A stretch of 59,074 bases of DNA from an uncultured Lachnospiraceae bacterium (GCA_949132985.1 CASCGD010000007.1:1-59074), one strand, 5' to 3'; numbered from the stretch's first letter, positions 25,085-35,044 are shown. The notes: generated from the letters alone by a model not told the origin. Translations and numbers: made by a program.

Positions 25085-26392
25085 ATGAAGAAGAAACTTA
25101 TGGCACTCATCCTGTCGGCGGCAATGTCGGCCACGCTTTTAACCGGATGCGGAGGAGGCGCAAACGACGATGTTTCCCAAAACGATGCGACAGGCGACAA
25201 TGCAGCGGACGACGGCGTACAGGAAATCAAATGGATGTTCTGGGATGACTTCAACGCAACGGAGGATCTGATCTCGAAAGGATACGCGGATACGATCGAG
25301 CGGTTCAATAAGGACTATGAGGGAAAATACCATGTAACGCCGATTACGACCAATCTGGAAGAGTATTATCCAAAACTGAACGCCCTGGTTGCCTCGGAGG
25401 AAACGCCGGATGTATTTATTGTAAGCCCCGGCCCGAATCTGACGACCTATGTTGACCCGGGCGTAGCGGCACCGCTGGACGATTATCTGGCTAAGGATGG
25501 CTGGAAAGACAGCTTCACATCTGACGCGGTATTTTCTCAGATGACCTATGATGGAAAAATCTATGCGGTACCGCTGAACACAGCGGCAGCATGTGCTTTC
25601 TATAATACGGAAATGTTTGAGAATGCAGGCGTTGAGGTACCTAAGACATGGGATGACATGCTGGAGGCATGCAAAAAGCTGGAGGCGGCAGGTTATACGC
25701 CGGTGACAATCTCTGCCGGTACGGCATGGTGCCTGTCCATGGTAGCAGGCTATCTGTGCGAAATGGAGGGTGTCGACCTGGCAGCGCTGGCTGACGGCTC
25801 CGCCAGCTGGGAAGACGGCAAACTGGAGAGCGCGGCGACAAAGCTGACGGAGCTTTCCAAATATTTCCAGAAGACGGCGGCAGGCGATACCAACGACGTT
25901 GCGACAGCAAACTTTTATAATGAAGAAGCGGCGATTCTGATTCAGGGTTCCTGGGCAATCGCGCAGATCAACGGCTCCAACCCCGATTTTGAATCGAAGT
26001 GCGGCGTATTCCAGTTCCCGGGCGTTGAGAGAATCATCGCGAAATCCGATTCCCTTGCCATGAGCGCTACCACAAAATATCCGGAGGCCTGCGCAGCGTT
26101 TATGAAATACTTTACTGACGAAACGGCACAGAAATATACGGCTGAAGTCGGCGGCAAAATCCCGGTGACAAATGTAGAGTATGACGCATCGGTTGCACCT
26201 GCACAGCTTTCTTATGTCATGGATGTGTTCGGAAACGCAAAGGGAACGCTCGGCTTCTACAACGAGTCTATGCCCACCACGGAAGCGGGCGCGCATTTCG
26301 ACGACACAATGGTGTCCGTGTTCCTCGGGGATATGACGCCTGCGGAAGCGGCAAAAGACATGGAGGACTTTTATTCAGCCAACTGCCGTTAA
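25085..26392 (+). CDS. Sugar ABC transporter substrate-binding lipoprotein (xylan locus)
   Basis: A 435-residue family-1 binding protein. The lipoprotein signal ends in SATLLTG-C22, followed by a short acidic linker (NDATGDNAADDG). The mature domain (EIKWMFWDDFNATEDLI, NALVASEETPDVFIVSPGP) has usual length. RBS AAGGAGGATTAACT before the ATG. First gene of the importer operon, followed by two permeases and a GH43. It likely binds xylo- or arabino-oligosaccharides. Confidence 0.93.
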   Translation: MKKKLMALILSAAMSATLLTGCGGGANDDVSQNDATGDNAADDGVQEIKWMFWDDFNATEDLISKGYADTIERFNKDYEGKYHVTPITTNLEEYYPKLNALVASEETPDVFIVSPGPNLTTYVDPGVAAPLDDYLAKDGWKDSFTSDAVFSQMTYDGKIYAVPLNTAAACAFYNTEMFENAGVEVPKTWDDMLEACKKLEAAGYTPVTISAGTAWCLSMVAGYLCEMEGVDLAALADGSASWEDGKLESAATKLTELSKYFQKTAAGDTNDVATANFYNEEAAILIQGSWAIAQINGSNPDFESKCGVFQFPGVERIIAKSDSLAMSATTKYPEACAAFMKYFTDETAQKYTAEVGGKIPVTNVEYDASVAPAQLSYVMDVFGNAKGTLGFYNESMPTTEAGAHFDDTMVSVFLGDMTPAEAAKDMEDFYSANCR

Positions 26393-26431
26393 TGCCGGAA
26401 GGCAGTAGCATCTCTGACAAAGGAGCAATCT

Positions 26432-27316
26432 ATGGATAAATTATTACGGAATAAAAAAACGATTATCTTTTTTCTGGCACCGGGTCTTATCTTGTTCACG
26501 GTTGTACTGTTCATTCCGATCTGCCAGTCGATCTATTATTCGTTCTGCGAATACAATGGCCTGGCGGCATCCAAATTTATCGGGCTTCGGAATTATAAGG
26601 AACTGTTAAAAGACAAGAGCATGATGTTTGCCTTGAAAAATTCCTTATTTTTCCTGGTGTTCTCCTGTGTTTCACAGCTGATTATGGGATTGTTTCTGGC
26701 TGCGCTTCTTACCAATATAAACAAGGGGCGCAACCTCTTTAAAAATATCATCTATCTGCCCTGCGTGCTGTCCTCTACGGCGCTCGGACTTTTGTGGATG
26801 TTTATTTTCAGTCCCAAACTGGGAATCAATCAGGTGCTGGAAAAATTTGGAATCGAGGGGCCGCTGTGGCTGATGGACACGAGCGGCACGATCATCCTGC
26901 CGATGTGGATTATTGGCTTTGTAGCGCTCTGGCAGTATGTCGGGCAGTCGATGATGCTTTACATGGCGCAGATATCCGGTATCAGCAAGTCTCTGTATGA
27001 AGCGTCCTATATCGACGGCTGCAACCGGGCAAAAAGCTTTATTTATGTGACAATGCCGCTGATCAAGCCGATGGTGGCGACGGCGATGTCGTTGAACGCC
27101 ATCGGCGCGCTGAAGTTTTTCGACCTGATATTTAATATGACAGAGGGCGGGCCGAACCACAGGACAGAAGTGCTTGCAACACATCTGTATCAGCAGGGCT
27201 TTAAATACAACAAGTACGGCTATGCCAGCGCCATCGGCGTGGTACTGATCGTGCTGTGCCTTGTGGTTACCGGCCTGATTAACAAATTTGTTAAATCAGA
27301 AAATTATGAGATGTAG
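26432..27316 (+). CDS. ABC sugar importer permease, MalF/MsmF type (xylan locus)
   Basis: A 294-residue permease. TM1 is at 10-31 (IIFFLAPGLILFTVVLFIPI), and the EAA loop reads LYEASYIDGCNRAKSFIYVT, followed by the TEGGPNHRTEVLATHLYQ segment. It lies 39 bp after the lipoprotein gene with AAAGGAGC upstream. Forms the channel with the next gene. No ATPase gene is adjacent, as in the fructan importer. Confidence 0.92.
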   Translation: MDKLLRNKKTIIFFLAPGLILFTVVLFIPICQSIYYSFCEYNGLAASKFIGLRNYKELLKDKSMMFALKNSLFFLVFSCVSQLIMGLFLAALLTNINKGRNLFKNIIYLPCVLSSTALGLLWMFIFSPKLGINQVLEKFGIEGPLWLMDTSGTIILPMWIIGFVALWQYVGQSMMLYMAQISGISKSLYEASYIDGCNRAKSFIYVTMPLIKPMVATAMSLNAIGALKFFDLIFNMTEGGPNHRTEVLATHLYQQGFKYNKYGYASAIGVVLIVLCLVVTGLINKFVKSENYEM

Positions 27317-27329
27317 AGGGGGGATGAAA

Positions 27330-28166
27330 ATGAGTGATAAAGCAAAGTCAACATCAGTGAAAGTGGGCATATACATATTTTTGATCCTCATGGCAGTCAT
27401 CTATATCGTGCCGCTTTTGTGGGTATTCATCGTATCCTTCAAGACAAACGCGGAGATATTTTCCGCTCCTTTCTCCCTGCCGAAAAGCTTCTATCTCGAC
27501 AATTTTACTTTTGCATGGACAGCGGGAAGACTGGGAAAAGCAACGCTGAATTCTTTCATCGTCTGCGGCATTACACTGATTCTCAACCTGCTGATCGGAT
27601 CTATGGCGGCGTTTGCCATCGGACGGCTTCGATTTAAGCTGGCAAAGCCCTGCCTGACGTTCTTTTTACTTGGCATGATGATACCAGTGCACTGTGTTTT
27701 GATCCCGCTGTTTACAAGATTCGCAAAAATCGGTCTGTCCAACAGCCTTTTGGGGCTCATCATACCCTATCTGACATTTTCGCTGCCAATCACCGTTTAT
27801 ATCATGACGGGGTTTTTCGAGAGCATGCCGAATGAGCTGATAGAATCTGCCTGCATTGACGGGGCAACGATCTATGACATCTTTTTTAAGGTTGCGCTTC
27901 CGCTGTCAAGAACCGGTCTTTTTGTGACCGGACTGATGACCTTTGTAGGCAACTGGAACGAGCTTTTGATGGCGATGGTATTTATTTCTGACGAGGCGAA
28001 AAAAACGCTGCCGGTATCGCTGTCGAAGTTCGTAGGACCGTACAACACAAACTACTCACAGATGTTTGCAGCGATTATAATCGCAATTTTACCTACAATT
28101 GTCGTATATTGTACATTCAGCAACCAGATTGTAGACGGGCTGACAGCCGGAGCTGTGAAAGGCTGA
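27330..28166 (+). CDS. ABC sugar importer permease, MalG/MsmG type (xylan locus)
   Basis: A 278-residue permease with six transmembrane segments and the EAA loop ELIESACIDGATIYDIFFKV, ending in DGLTAGAVKG. The start at 27330 was chosen because GAGGGGGG lies 6 nt before it; an ATG at 27324 would abut the site. It partners the preceding permease (13 bp away). Confidence 0.9.
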   Translation: MSDKAKSTSVKVGIYIFLILMAVIYIVPLLWVFIVSFKTNAEIFSAPFSLPKSFYLDNFTFAWTAGRLGKATLNSFIVCGITLILNLLIGSMAAFAIGRLRFKLAKPCLTFFLLGMMIPVHCVLIPLFTRFAKIGLSNSLLGLIIPYLTFSLPITVYIMTGFFESMPNELIESACIDGATIYDIFFKVALPLSRTGLFVTGLMTFVGNWNELLMAMVFISDEAKKTLPVSLSKFVGPYNTNYSQMFAAIIIAILPTIVVYCTFSNQIVDGLTAGAVKG

Positions 28167-28192
28167 TCATCCAACAGGAAAGGAATACAAAA

Positions 28193-29176
28193 ATGAGCAA
28201 AGAAAGAGAGTCTCTTGTCACGCATATCTACACTGCAGATCCGTCTGCACACGTATATGACGGAAAAATCTACATTTACTCGTCCCACGACCTGCCGCAC
28301 GACGGGGAGGATAATGACAACGGTGACGAGTATCAGATGCGGGACTATCACGTGCTGTCGATGGACAGCATCGGTGCGGAATGCATCGATCACGGAGAAG
28401 TCCTGAATATTAAGGATGTCTCATGGGCCGGCGACCAGATGTGGGCGCCGGATGCGGTGCACAAAAACGGGAGGTATTATCTTGTTTTTCCGGCAAGGGA
28501 CAAGGAGGGCAATTTCCGGCTCGGCATCGCAAGCTCAGACCATCCGGCAGGCCCGTTTACAGCGGAAAAAAATTATATCGCAGGAAGTTTTAGCATTGAC
28601 CCCGCAGCGTTTATGGATGACGACGGGAAGGTGTACGTTTACTTTGGAGGCCTTTGGGGCGGACAGCTGGAAAAATACCAAAGCGGCGCATTTGACCCGG
28701 AGGGGAAAGAACCCGGGGCCGGCGAGACGGCGGTGATGCCCAGGTGTGCGGTGATGAGCGAAGACATGCTGTCTTTTGCAACGGAACCGACGAGCGTAGA
28801 GATCCTGGATGAAAACGGCAGACCGCTGCTTGCGTCTGATGAGGAGCGAAGATATTTTGAAGGCCCCTGGATGCACAAATATAAGGGCAAATATTATCTG
28901 TCCTACTCCACCGGTACAACGCACTATATTGCTTACGCTACGGGCGAGAACCCGATGGGCCCGTTTACCTACCAGGGACGTATTATGGAACCGGTCATCG
29001 GATGGACGACACATCATTCCATCATAGAATTTGAGGGAAAATGGTATCTGTTCTACCACGACTGTGAATTTTCCGGCGGAATCAACCATCGCCGGACCGT
29101 AAAGTTTACGGAGCTTCATTACAATGAGGACGGAACGATCGAGACCATTCACCCTTACGACAAAACTACCTATTAA
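28193..29176 (+). CDS. GH43 glycosidase (beta-xylosidase/arabinofuranosidase type)
   Basis: A 327-residue single-domain GH43 enzyme without signal peptide. Blade motifs are HIYTADPSAHVYDGKIYIYS (catalytic Asp), DVSWAGDQMWAPDAV, FSIDPAAFMDDDGKVYVYFG and the acid glutamate in YFEGPWMHKYKGKYYL. The start at 28193 follows AGGAAAGGAATAC, 26 bp after the permease. It differs from the GH43 at 20822 in length and lacks the C-terminal sandwich, so the locus carries two distinct GH43 activities for one imported substrate class. Confidence 0.9.
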   Translation: MSKERESLVTHIYTADPSAHVYDGKIYIYSSHDLPHDGEDNDNGDEYQMRDYHVLSMDSIGAECIDHGEVLNIKDVSWAGDQMWAPDAVHKNGRYYLVFPARDKEGNFRLGIASSDHPAGPFTAEKNYIAGSFSIDPAAFMDDDGKVYVYFGGLWGGQLEKYQSGAFDPEGKEPGAGETAVMPRCAVMSEDMLSFATEPTSVEILDENGRPLLASDEERRYFEGPWMHKYKGKYYLSYSTGTTHYIAYATGENPMGPFTYQGRIMEPVIGWTTHHSIIEFEGKWYLFYHDCEFSGGINHRRTVKFTELHYNEDGTIETIHPYDKTTY

Positions 29177-29200
29177 ATACCTTTCACTTTTGGTGAGGAT

Positions 29201-29281
29201 GCTTTTTCGAGAGCGCAAAGGAAATAGCGAAGGCGTAGTGATGCTACGTTGAGCATTTTTCCTTTGTGCTATCAGAAAAGC
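29201..29281. repeat. Large imperfect inverted repeat (cruciform, REP-like)
   Basis: Outer arms GCTTTT / AAAAGC, middle arms AGCGCAAAGGAAA / TTTTCCTTTGTGCT, and an apical stem CGTAG / CTACG. The hairpin follows the GH43 stop and may act as a terminator, but its size and layered stems look like an interspersed repeat. Confidence 0.65.
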
Positions 29282-29420
29282 AGACCAGCAAAATGTAAGG
29301 TTATTTCAATCGTGTTATACTACCCTCAGTGCACACGGGTAGCCCGAGCAGGCACATCCGTTCGGAATCGGAGAACCTGACCCGCTGCCAGCGGGGATTC
29401 GCAGGAGCACGCACAGGCGC

Positions 29421-29503
29421 GCCAGGAAACGCTGGAGATCATCGATGCAAAGGACGTACCGCTGCAATATTATCCGGGAAATACGGACCGGGTGAAGGTG
29501 AAA
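29421..29503 (+). pseudogene. Fossil of a second hyuA 3' end
   Basis: About 82 bp closely resembles 20541-20622 of hyuA. The translation ETLEIIDAKDVPLQYYPGNT matches RETVEIIDVEDVPLQYYPGN, followed by DRVKVK against NRVKVK. The match ends abruptly at 29503, exactly where the stop of the opposite-strand receiver gene begins. The bases just upstream (HAQARQ) may match AQAKAE with a deletion. Confidence 0.8.
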
Positions 29504-29863
29504 CTACGGACACAGCTCCCCGACAGCTTTCAGCAGCGCTTCGGGTTTAAAGGGCTTAAGAATACATTCATCCGCTCCGAGCTTAAGCGCGTCAGAACCC
29601 TGTTCTTCAAAGGTAACGGTCACCAACACCCGAGCCGGAGGCTCCTCTTTTTTGAGAATGGGAAGAATATTCAGAAAGCTCGTCTGATCACTCATCAGGG
29701 TATCCAGGATCACGAGATCAGGTTGCAGCCCACGGTACCGCATTGCACATTCAAGCCCTTTAGCAGTCTCTGCCACAACCTCATAACCATTTTCTTGCAG
29801 AGTATCGCTTATTATTTTTCGCATAAAATCAGCCTTCTGCACGACCATAATACGTTTTTTCAT
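29504..29863 (-). CDS. Orphan single-domain response regulator (receiver domain)
   Basis: A 119-residue CheY-like protein: phosphoacceptor D54 in LVILDTLMSD, Thr in LVTVTF, and the conserved Lys in ILKPF (K103). The N-terminal acidic pair that binds Mg2+ is not normal: the strand reads RIMVVQKADFMRKII, with only D12 nearby. Start at 29863 (MKKRIMVVQK) with AAAGGAATGG. No kinase or output domain is adjacent. Whether it is phosphorylated is uncertain. Confidence 0.8.
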   Translation of the reverse strand: MKKRIMVVQKADFMRKIISDTLQENGYEVVAETAKGLECAMRYRGLQPDLVILDTLMSDQTSFLNILPILKKEEPPARVLVTVTFEEQGSDALKLGADECILKPFKPEALLKAVGELCP

Positions 29864-30002
29864 CAATCCATTCCTTTCCATATTTTTATATCATGCGGCC
29901 GCAATCCCCTCGCCTTAGAGAAGGGTTAATGCCGCAGAACGACCAGCTTCCATAACGCATATTTTCTGCGTCAATGTATTTGCACATGAATATCTGATTT
30001 CC

Positions 30003-31193
30003 CTACAGGCACGCCTCCAGCTTTTCAATCATCTCATCCACATGCGCCTTCTCAATCACGAGCGGCGGCACAAACCGCAGCACGTCGCTTCCGGCGGTGA
30101 TCACGACTAATCCATGCTCCAGCGCCTTCGCGGATATCTCACCCACCTTTTTCGTGCAGGCCACGCCCTGCATGAGTCCCACGCCCCGCCGGGCCGTCAG
30201 GCAGTCATGCCTTGCCACCAGCTCGTCCAGGCGTTTTGCGAGATAAGCGCCCACCTCCCGCACATGGGCGGGAATATTGTCGCGCTCCATCATCTCAAGC
30301 ACCTTCGTCACAGCAGCACCCACCAGCGGATTGCCGCCGTAAGTCGTGCCGTGGTCTCCAGGCGCGAGGGATTTTTGCGCCACATTTTCGTTCATGACAA
30401 ACGCCCCAACCGGAACACCGCAGCCCAACGCCTTGGCGCAGGCCATGATGTCGGGCTTCACGCCATAGCCCTGCCATGCAAACATATTTCCGGTACGCCC
30501 CATGCCGCACTGGATTTCATCTAAAATGAGCAGCGCGCCATGCTCATCACACAAGCTTCGCACGCCCTCCAAAAACTCCTGCTTTGCCGGATAGATACCT
30601 CCCTCGCCCTGAACCGTCTCCATGATCACCGCGCAGGTTCTTTCGGTAAACGCCGCCTTCACGCTCTCCAGATTGTTGTAGTCAGCGTATTTCACACCGG
30701 GCATAAGCGGCTCAAAGGACTCCCGGTAGTGCTCGTTTCCGGTAACGGAGAGCGCGCCGATGGTTCTGCCATGGAAAGACTGGTTCATCGCAATGATCTC
30801 GTGGCCCGCATGGCCGTCCCTGGTATAAGCATATTTTTTTGCCGCCTTGATGGCTCCCTCGATGGCCTCCGCGCCGCTGTTGGTGAAAAATACCCGATCC
30901 ATCCCGCTTGCTTTTTTCAGCGCGGCCGCGGCAGCTGCAGTCGGCACATTGTAATACAGGTTCGACGTGTGAATCAGCTTGTCAATCTGCGCCTTCAGCG
31001 CGTCGTTATACTCCTTGTTCCCATAGCCGAATGCCATGACCGCAATGCCCGACGCAAAATCCAGATATTTTTTCCCGTCGGTGTCGTAGAGGTAAACGCC
31101 CGCCCCATGATCGAGCACCAGTGAAAAGCGGTTGTATACATGAAGCAGCGCCTGCTCCGCCTCGTTGATCTGTTTCTGTTTATTGTTCTCCAT
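30003..31193 (-). CDS. argD: Acetylornithine aminotransferase
   Basis: PLP-dependent class III aminotransferase of 396 residues (N-acetylglutamate semialdehyde to N-acetylornithine, arginine pathway). Visible: [49 protein letters not shown], the [14 protein letters not shown] motif and the PLP lysine in [15 protein letters not shown]. The start overlaps the end of argB by 14 bp, typical of coupled translation. Last gene of the argC-GNAT-argJ-argB-argD operon; no terminator is obvious in 29882-30002. Confidence 0.95.
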   Translation of the reverse strand: MENNKQKQINEAEQALLHVYNRFSLVLDHGAGVYLYDTDGKKYLDFASGIAVMAFGYGNKEYNDALKAQIDKLIHTSNLYYNVPTAAAAAALKKASGMDRVFFTNSGAEAIEGAIKAAKKYAYTRDGHAGHEIIAMNQSFHGRTIGALSVTGNEHYRESFEPLMPGVKYADYNNLESVKAAFTERTCAVIMETVQGEGGIYPAKQEFLEGVRSLCDEHGALLILDEIQCGMGRTGNMFAWQGYGVKPDIMACAKALGCGVPVGAFVMNENVAQKSLAPGDHGTTYGGNPLVGAAVTKVLEMMERDNIPAHVREVGAYLAKRLDELVARHDCLTARRGVGLMQGVACTKKVGEISAKALEHGLVVITAGSDVLRFVPPLVIEKAHVDEMIEKLEACL

Positions 31194-32079
31194 GATAAAA
31201 TTTCTGCTCCTTATCTCCTAAAAATGCGGTGCCGACACCCTTGTTCGTAAAGATTTCCAAAAGCAGGCAGTGTGCGATGCGCCCGTCTAAAATATGCACC
31301 CGGGAAACGCCCTCCTCCATGGCATCGATGCAGTTGTTGAGCTTCGGCAGCATGCCGCCGCCGATAAAACCATCCTCGATGAGCTTACGCGCCTCCGACA
31401 GATGCAGCTCTGAGATGAGCGTGTTCTTGTCCTCCGGGTCTTTGTAAACTCCCTCGATGTCCGTCAGAAACGCCAGCTTTTCCGCGTTTACCGCCTTTGC
31501 GATGGCGCATGCCGCATCGTCCGCGTTGATGTTGAACGACTGGTAGTTCTCATCCATACCGATGGGCGCAACAATCGGAAGAAAATCCTTTTCCAGAAGG
31601 TCATAGAGGATTTTCGGGTTGACCTCGGTGATCTCCCCCACAAAGCCGATATCCTCGCCGTCCGAATATTTTTTCGCAACCTTTAAAAGCCCGCCGTCCT
31701 TCCCGGTGATACCAACACCCCGCACGCCCAGCTTTTCCACAAGCTGCACCAGAGATTTGTTTACCTTATTTAATACCATCTCGGCAATCTCCATCGTCGG
31801 CTCGTCGGTAACGCGCAGGCCGTTCACAAAATGCGGCTCCATACCGATCTTCTCCACCCACCTGCTGATCTCCTTGCCGCCGCCGTGGACGATGATGGGC
31901 TTAAAGCCGACAAGCTTTAGGAGTACAACGTCCTCGATCACGCTGTTTTTCAGCTCCTCGTCCACCATGGCGCTGCCGCCATATTTTACGACAATGATCT
32001 TCCGGTTGAAGCGCTGGATGTAGGGCAGCGCCTCCACCAGCACCTGCGCTTTCTGTAAATAACTGTCCATATTTTCCAT
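31180..32079 (-). CDS. argB: N-acetylglutamate kinase
   Basis: A 299-residue amino-acid kinase. [12 protein letters not shown] near the N-terminus, [20 protein letters not shown] and [26 protein letters not shown] are the family signatures. The start at 32079 follows ACAGGAGGATTC. It phosphorylates N-acetylglutamate, step 2 of arginine synthesis. Overlaps argD downstream; 47 bp after argJ. The N-terminal extension ([20 protein letters not shown]) is that of arginine-sensitive hexameric forms, so feedback inhibition is plausible. Confidence 0.95.
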   Translation of the reverse strand: MENMDSYLQKAQVLVEALPYIQRFNRKIIVVKYGGSAMVDEELKNSVIEDVVLLKLVGFKPIIVHGGGKEISRWVEKIGMEPHFVNGLRVTDEPTMEIAEMVLNKVNKSLVQLVEKLGVRGVGITGKDGGLLKVAKKYSDGEDIGFVGEITEVNPKILYDLLEKDFLPIVAPIGMDENYQSFNINADDAACAIAKAVNAEKLAFLTDIEGVYKDPEDKNTLISELHLSEARKLIEDGFIGGGMLPKLNNCIDAMEEGVSRVHILDGRIAHCLLLEIFTNKGVGTAFLGDKEQKFYHGEQ

Positions 32080-32126
32080 GTCTGAATCCTCCTGTAATCA
32101 AACCTCCGCGATATCGACACGCACCG

Positions 32127-33350
32127 CTACGATCGGTAATCCGCGTTTATCTTTACATAATCGTATGTCAGATCGCAGCCCCACGCGGTAGCCATCTCCT
32201 CTCCCATCTTCATATCGCAGATGGCCGTAACCGCCTCCTGTGACAAAATCTCCGTGGCCTTTTCCTCGCTGTAGTCGAGTGCCACGCCGTTTTCGATGAT
32301 CTGCAGACGGCCCGCCGCACTCTCAAAATATAAATCTACGCGCCGCGGATCGAACTGTACGCCGCTGTAGCCCAATGCGCATAAAATCCTGCCCCAGTTC
32401 GCGTCGTGCCCGTAGATCGCCGCCTTTGTGAGGCTGGAGCAGACCACGGATTTTGACAGTGCGACCGCATCCTCCTTTGAGGCGGCATTTACCACCTTCA
32501 CCTCAAAAAGCGCCGTGGCGCCCTCGCCGTCCCCGGCGATCATCTTCGCCAGCTGTGTATTCACCGCGTTCAGTGCCTCCAGAAAGGCGTCATAGGCCGC
32601 GCCCTTTTCTGTGATGGGCGCATTTCCCGCAGCGCCATTTGCCAGAAGCAGCACCGTATCATTCGTTGACGTGTCACCGTCCACGGAAACCATATTAAAC
32701 GTATCTTTTACGCTCTCCCGCAGCGCCTCCTTCATGAGAGCCGCATCGATGGCCGCGTCAGTCGTCACAAACCCCAGCATCGTACACATATTCGGGTGAA
32801 TCATGCCAGACCCTTTACACATACCTCCTACCGTGACGCGCACGCCGTCCACCTCAAAGGCCACTGCCGCCTCCTTGGGCTTTGTGTCCGTCGTCATGAT
32901 CGCACGGGCTGCTGCATGTCCTGCTTCCACCGTCTCCGAAAGCTGCGGCTCCATAGCCAAAATTCCCGCACTGATGCGGTCCATGGGCAGCTGTGCCCCA
33001 ATGACACCCGTGGATGCCACGCAAACGCTCTCTGCCGGAATCTGCCGCAGCTTTGCCAGCACTTTTGCGGTACTTCTGCAATAGCCCATGCCCTCCTCGC
33101 CGGTGCACGCATTGGCGATGCCCGCATTGATAACCACCCCGTGAACCGGACTGGCGCTCTCAACAATATCCCGATCCCAGATCACCGGAGCTGCCTTTAC
33201 CACGTTTGTCGTAAAGGTTCCCGCCGCCGCACAGGGCCGCTCGCTGTAGATCAGCGCCATATCCTTCCGGTTTTCGTATTTAATATGTGCCGCTGTGGAT
33301 GCCGCCGCAAAGCCCTTTGCCGCGGTCACACCTCCTTTGATTTTTTCCAT
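32127..33350 (-). CDS. argJ: Bifunctional glutamate N-acetyltransferase / ornithine acetyltransferase
   Basis: A 407-residue ArgJ with GTFTTNVVKAAPVIW, ASTGVIGAQLPMDRI and the autoproteolysis region KGSGMIHPNMCTMLGFVTTDA, where Cys replaces the usual Ala just before the nucleophilic Thr. The precursor self-cleaves into two chains; the enzyme recycles acetyl from acetylornithine to glutamate. Starts MEKIKGGVTAAKGF with AGGAAA upstream. Third gene of the arg operon. Confidence 0.95.
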   Translation of the reverse strand: MEKIKGGVTAAKGFAAASTAAHIKYENRKDMALIYSERPCAAAGTFTTNVVKAAPVIWDRDIVESASPVHGVVINAGIANACTGEEGMGYCRSTAKVLAKLRQIPAESVCVASTGVIGAQLPMDRISAGILAMEPQLSETVEAGHAAARAIMTTDTKPKEAAVAFEVDGVRVTVGGMCKGSGMIHPNMCTMLGFVTTDAAIDAALMKEALRESVKDTFNMVSVDGDTSTNDTVLLLANGAAGNAPITEKGAAYDAFLEALNAVNTQLAKMIAGDGEGATALFEVKVVNAASKEDAVALSKSVVCSSLTKAAIYGHDANWGRILCALGYSGVQFDPRRVDLYFESAAGRLQIIENGVALDYSEEKATEILSQEAVTAICDMKMGEEMATAWGCDLTYDYVKINADYRS

Positions 33351-33379
33351 TTTCCTGTCCCCGTCTTTCTGTTTTCTGT

Positions 33380-33889
33380 TCAGACCGCGCCATTCAGTGA
33401 AACGCTCTCGGCCCCTGCATTTGATGGCTGAACCGTCACAAAATTTGTGATATTCGCGTCATTTAACGTAAAATCATAATAGTTTAAATCGTCGCGGAAG
33501 GTCCAGCCGACGCTCCTCCAGAAGCAGTTGCCCACCTCGTTGCGCTTGAAGGCGATGAGGCTGACCTTGTTGATCTGCTCCTCCTGCAGCGCCCGCATGC
33601 ACGCCACCGCCATTGCCTTTCCGATGCCCTGTTTGCGGTAATCTGCATGGACGCACACATGATAAAAACAGCCTCGCCTGCCGTCATGCCCGCAGAGGAT
33701 CGCACCTACGACCCGTTCCCCGTCCAACGCCACCATGCTTGTGGTAGGATTTCTCCGCAGAAAGCGTCCGACGCCCTCCGCAGAGTCGTCGATGCTTCGG
33801 ATTCCAAACCCCCGGATTGTCGTCCACAGTTTGTATACCTTTTCGTAATCACGCTCCGCCATCGGGCGGATTAATATGTGTTCTTTCAT
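33380..33889 (-). CDS. GNAT family N-acetyltransferase within the arginine operon
   Basis: A 169-residue acetyltransferase: ILIRPMAERDYEKVYKLW, GAILCGHDGRRGCFYHVCVH and the acetyl-CoA loop YRKQGIGKAMAVA. Start at 33889 with GGAGGATATAC. Its place between argC and argJ suggests a role in arginine metabolism, perhaps an ArgA-like glutamate N-acetyltransferase priming the cycle that ArgJ sustains; the substrate is not proven. The C-terminal ~25 residues beyond the GNAT fold (NITNFVTVQPSNAGAESVS) are unusual. Confidence 0.85.
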   Translation of the reverse strand: MKEHILIRPMAERDYEKVYKLWTTIRGFGIRSIDDSAEGVGRFLRRNPTTSMVALDGERVVGAILCGHDGRRGCFYHVCVHADYRKQGIGKAMAVACMRALQEEQINKVSLIAFKRNEVGNCFWRSVGWTFRDDLNYYDFTLNDANITNFVTVQPSNAGAESVSLNGAV

Positions 33890-33985
33890 TATTTGTATAT
33901 CCTCCGTAACGGCTCCATGCCCTCCCGGCTCCGATGAAAAATCCGCAAAACACCTTTCATGGTTTTTCACAACCGGGCCATACTC

Positions 33986-35044
33986 CTAAGGGAAACTCGG
34001 CACAAGCGCAAGCCCTTCTTTTTCATCCAGCCCAAACATCAGATTCATGTTCTGTACCGCCTGGCCTGCCGCGCCCTTCACCAGATTATCCAGGGCACCC
34101 AGCATGACGATGCGCCCGGTTCGCTCATCGACAACAAAATTGATGTCCACAAAATTGCTGTTCTCCACCCACTTTGTCTCGGGAAACTCTCCTTTCGGCA
34201 GCACGCGCACAAAATATTCATCCGCATAATATTTCTCGTAGGCCGCGCGAAGCTCCGCTTCCCCGGGCAAGGTTCCGTCCACTTTTTTCACGAGGGATGC
34301 ATACGCAGTGACAAGGATTCCCCGGTTCATGGGAACGAGGTGGGGCGTAAAATTAATCATGACCTCACGACCCGCCGCATAGCCGAGCTGCTCCTCGATC
34401 TCCGGCGTATGCCGATGGGTGGCAACACCGTATGCCTTCATATTTTCATTGACCTCGCAGAATAAGTTCGGGAGCTTCGCGCCGCGTCCCGCACCGCTTG
34501 TGCCGCTCTTCGCATCCACGATGAGCGTATCCGGTTCGATCAGCCCCTCCTTTACTAACGGATAAGCCGTCAGAATCGAGCACGTCGTATAACAGCCGGG
34601 ATTTGCAATCAATCTTGTATGTTCATTTACCAGCCCGCGGTTGATCTCGCACAGCCCGTACACCGCCTGATCAATCAGCCGCGGCGACTGATGGGTGATG
34701 CCGTACCACTTTTCATAGGTGGCTACATCCTTGATTCGGTAGTCGGCGCTCAAATCGATAAACCGCGTTTTTTGCAAAAGCTCATCGTTTAAAATTCCGC
34801 CGAGGTACCCCTGAGGCGTCGCGGTGAAAATCACATCCGCCTGCCCTGCAAGCGCCTCGATGTTGTCATCCAGACATTTCGCATCCACCAGCTCAAAAAA
34901 GTTGCGGTAAACCTTTCCATATGTTTCATCTACGTAGCTGCGGGAGCCGTACCACACGATCTCCGCGTCTCTATGTCTCAAAAGGATGCGGACAAGCTCT
35001 GCGCCCGCATATCCGGTGGAACCGATAATTCCTGCTCTAATCAT
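33986..35044 (-). CDS. argC: N-acetyl-gamma-glutamyl-phosphate reductase
   Basis: A 352-residue NADP-dependent reductase. It begins MIRAGIIGSTGYAGAELVRI (Rossmann GxxGxxG), with the catalytic Cys in IANPGCYTTC and the closing motif NLVKGAAGQAVQNMN. The start at 35044 is followed by the canonical N-terminus; the frame upstream runs through a repeat element. First gene of the minus-strand arg operon, divergent from argG. SD GGGAAGGAAAAAG. Confidence 0.95.
   Translation of the reverse strand: MIRAGIIGSTGYAGAELVRILLRHRDAEIVWYGSRSYVDETYGKVYRNFFELVDAKCLDDNIEALAGQADVIFTATPQGYLGGILNDELLQKTRFIDLSADYRIKDVATYEKWYGITHQSPRLIDQAVYGLCEINRGLVNEHTRLIANPGCYTTCSILTAYPLVKEGLIEPDTLIVDAKSGTSGAGRGAKLPNLFCEVNENMKAYGVATHRHTPEIEEQLGYAAGREVMINFTPHLVPMNRGILVTAYASLVKKVDGTLPGEAELRAAYEKYYADEYFVRVLPKGEFPETKWVENSNFVDINFVVDERTGRIVMLGALDNLVKGAAGQAVQNMNLMFGLDEKEGLALVPSFP

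Noticed and set aside
25139-26296. Minus-strand frame of 385 codons opposite the binding lipoprotein
   Set aside because: Cys/Arg-rich shadow of a normal gene.
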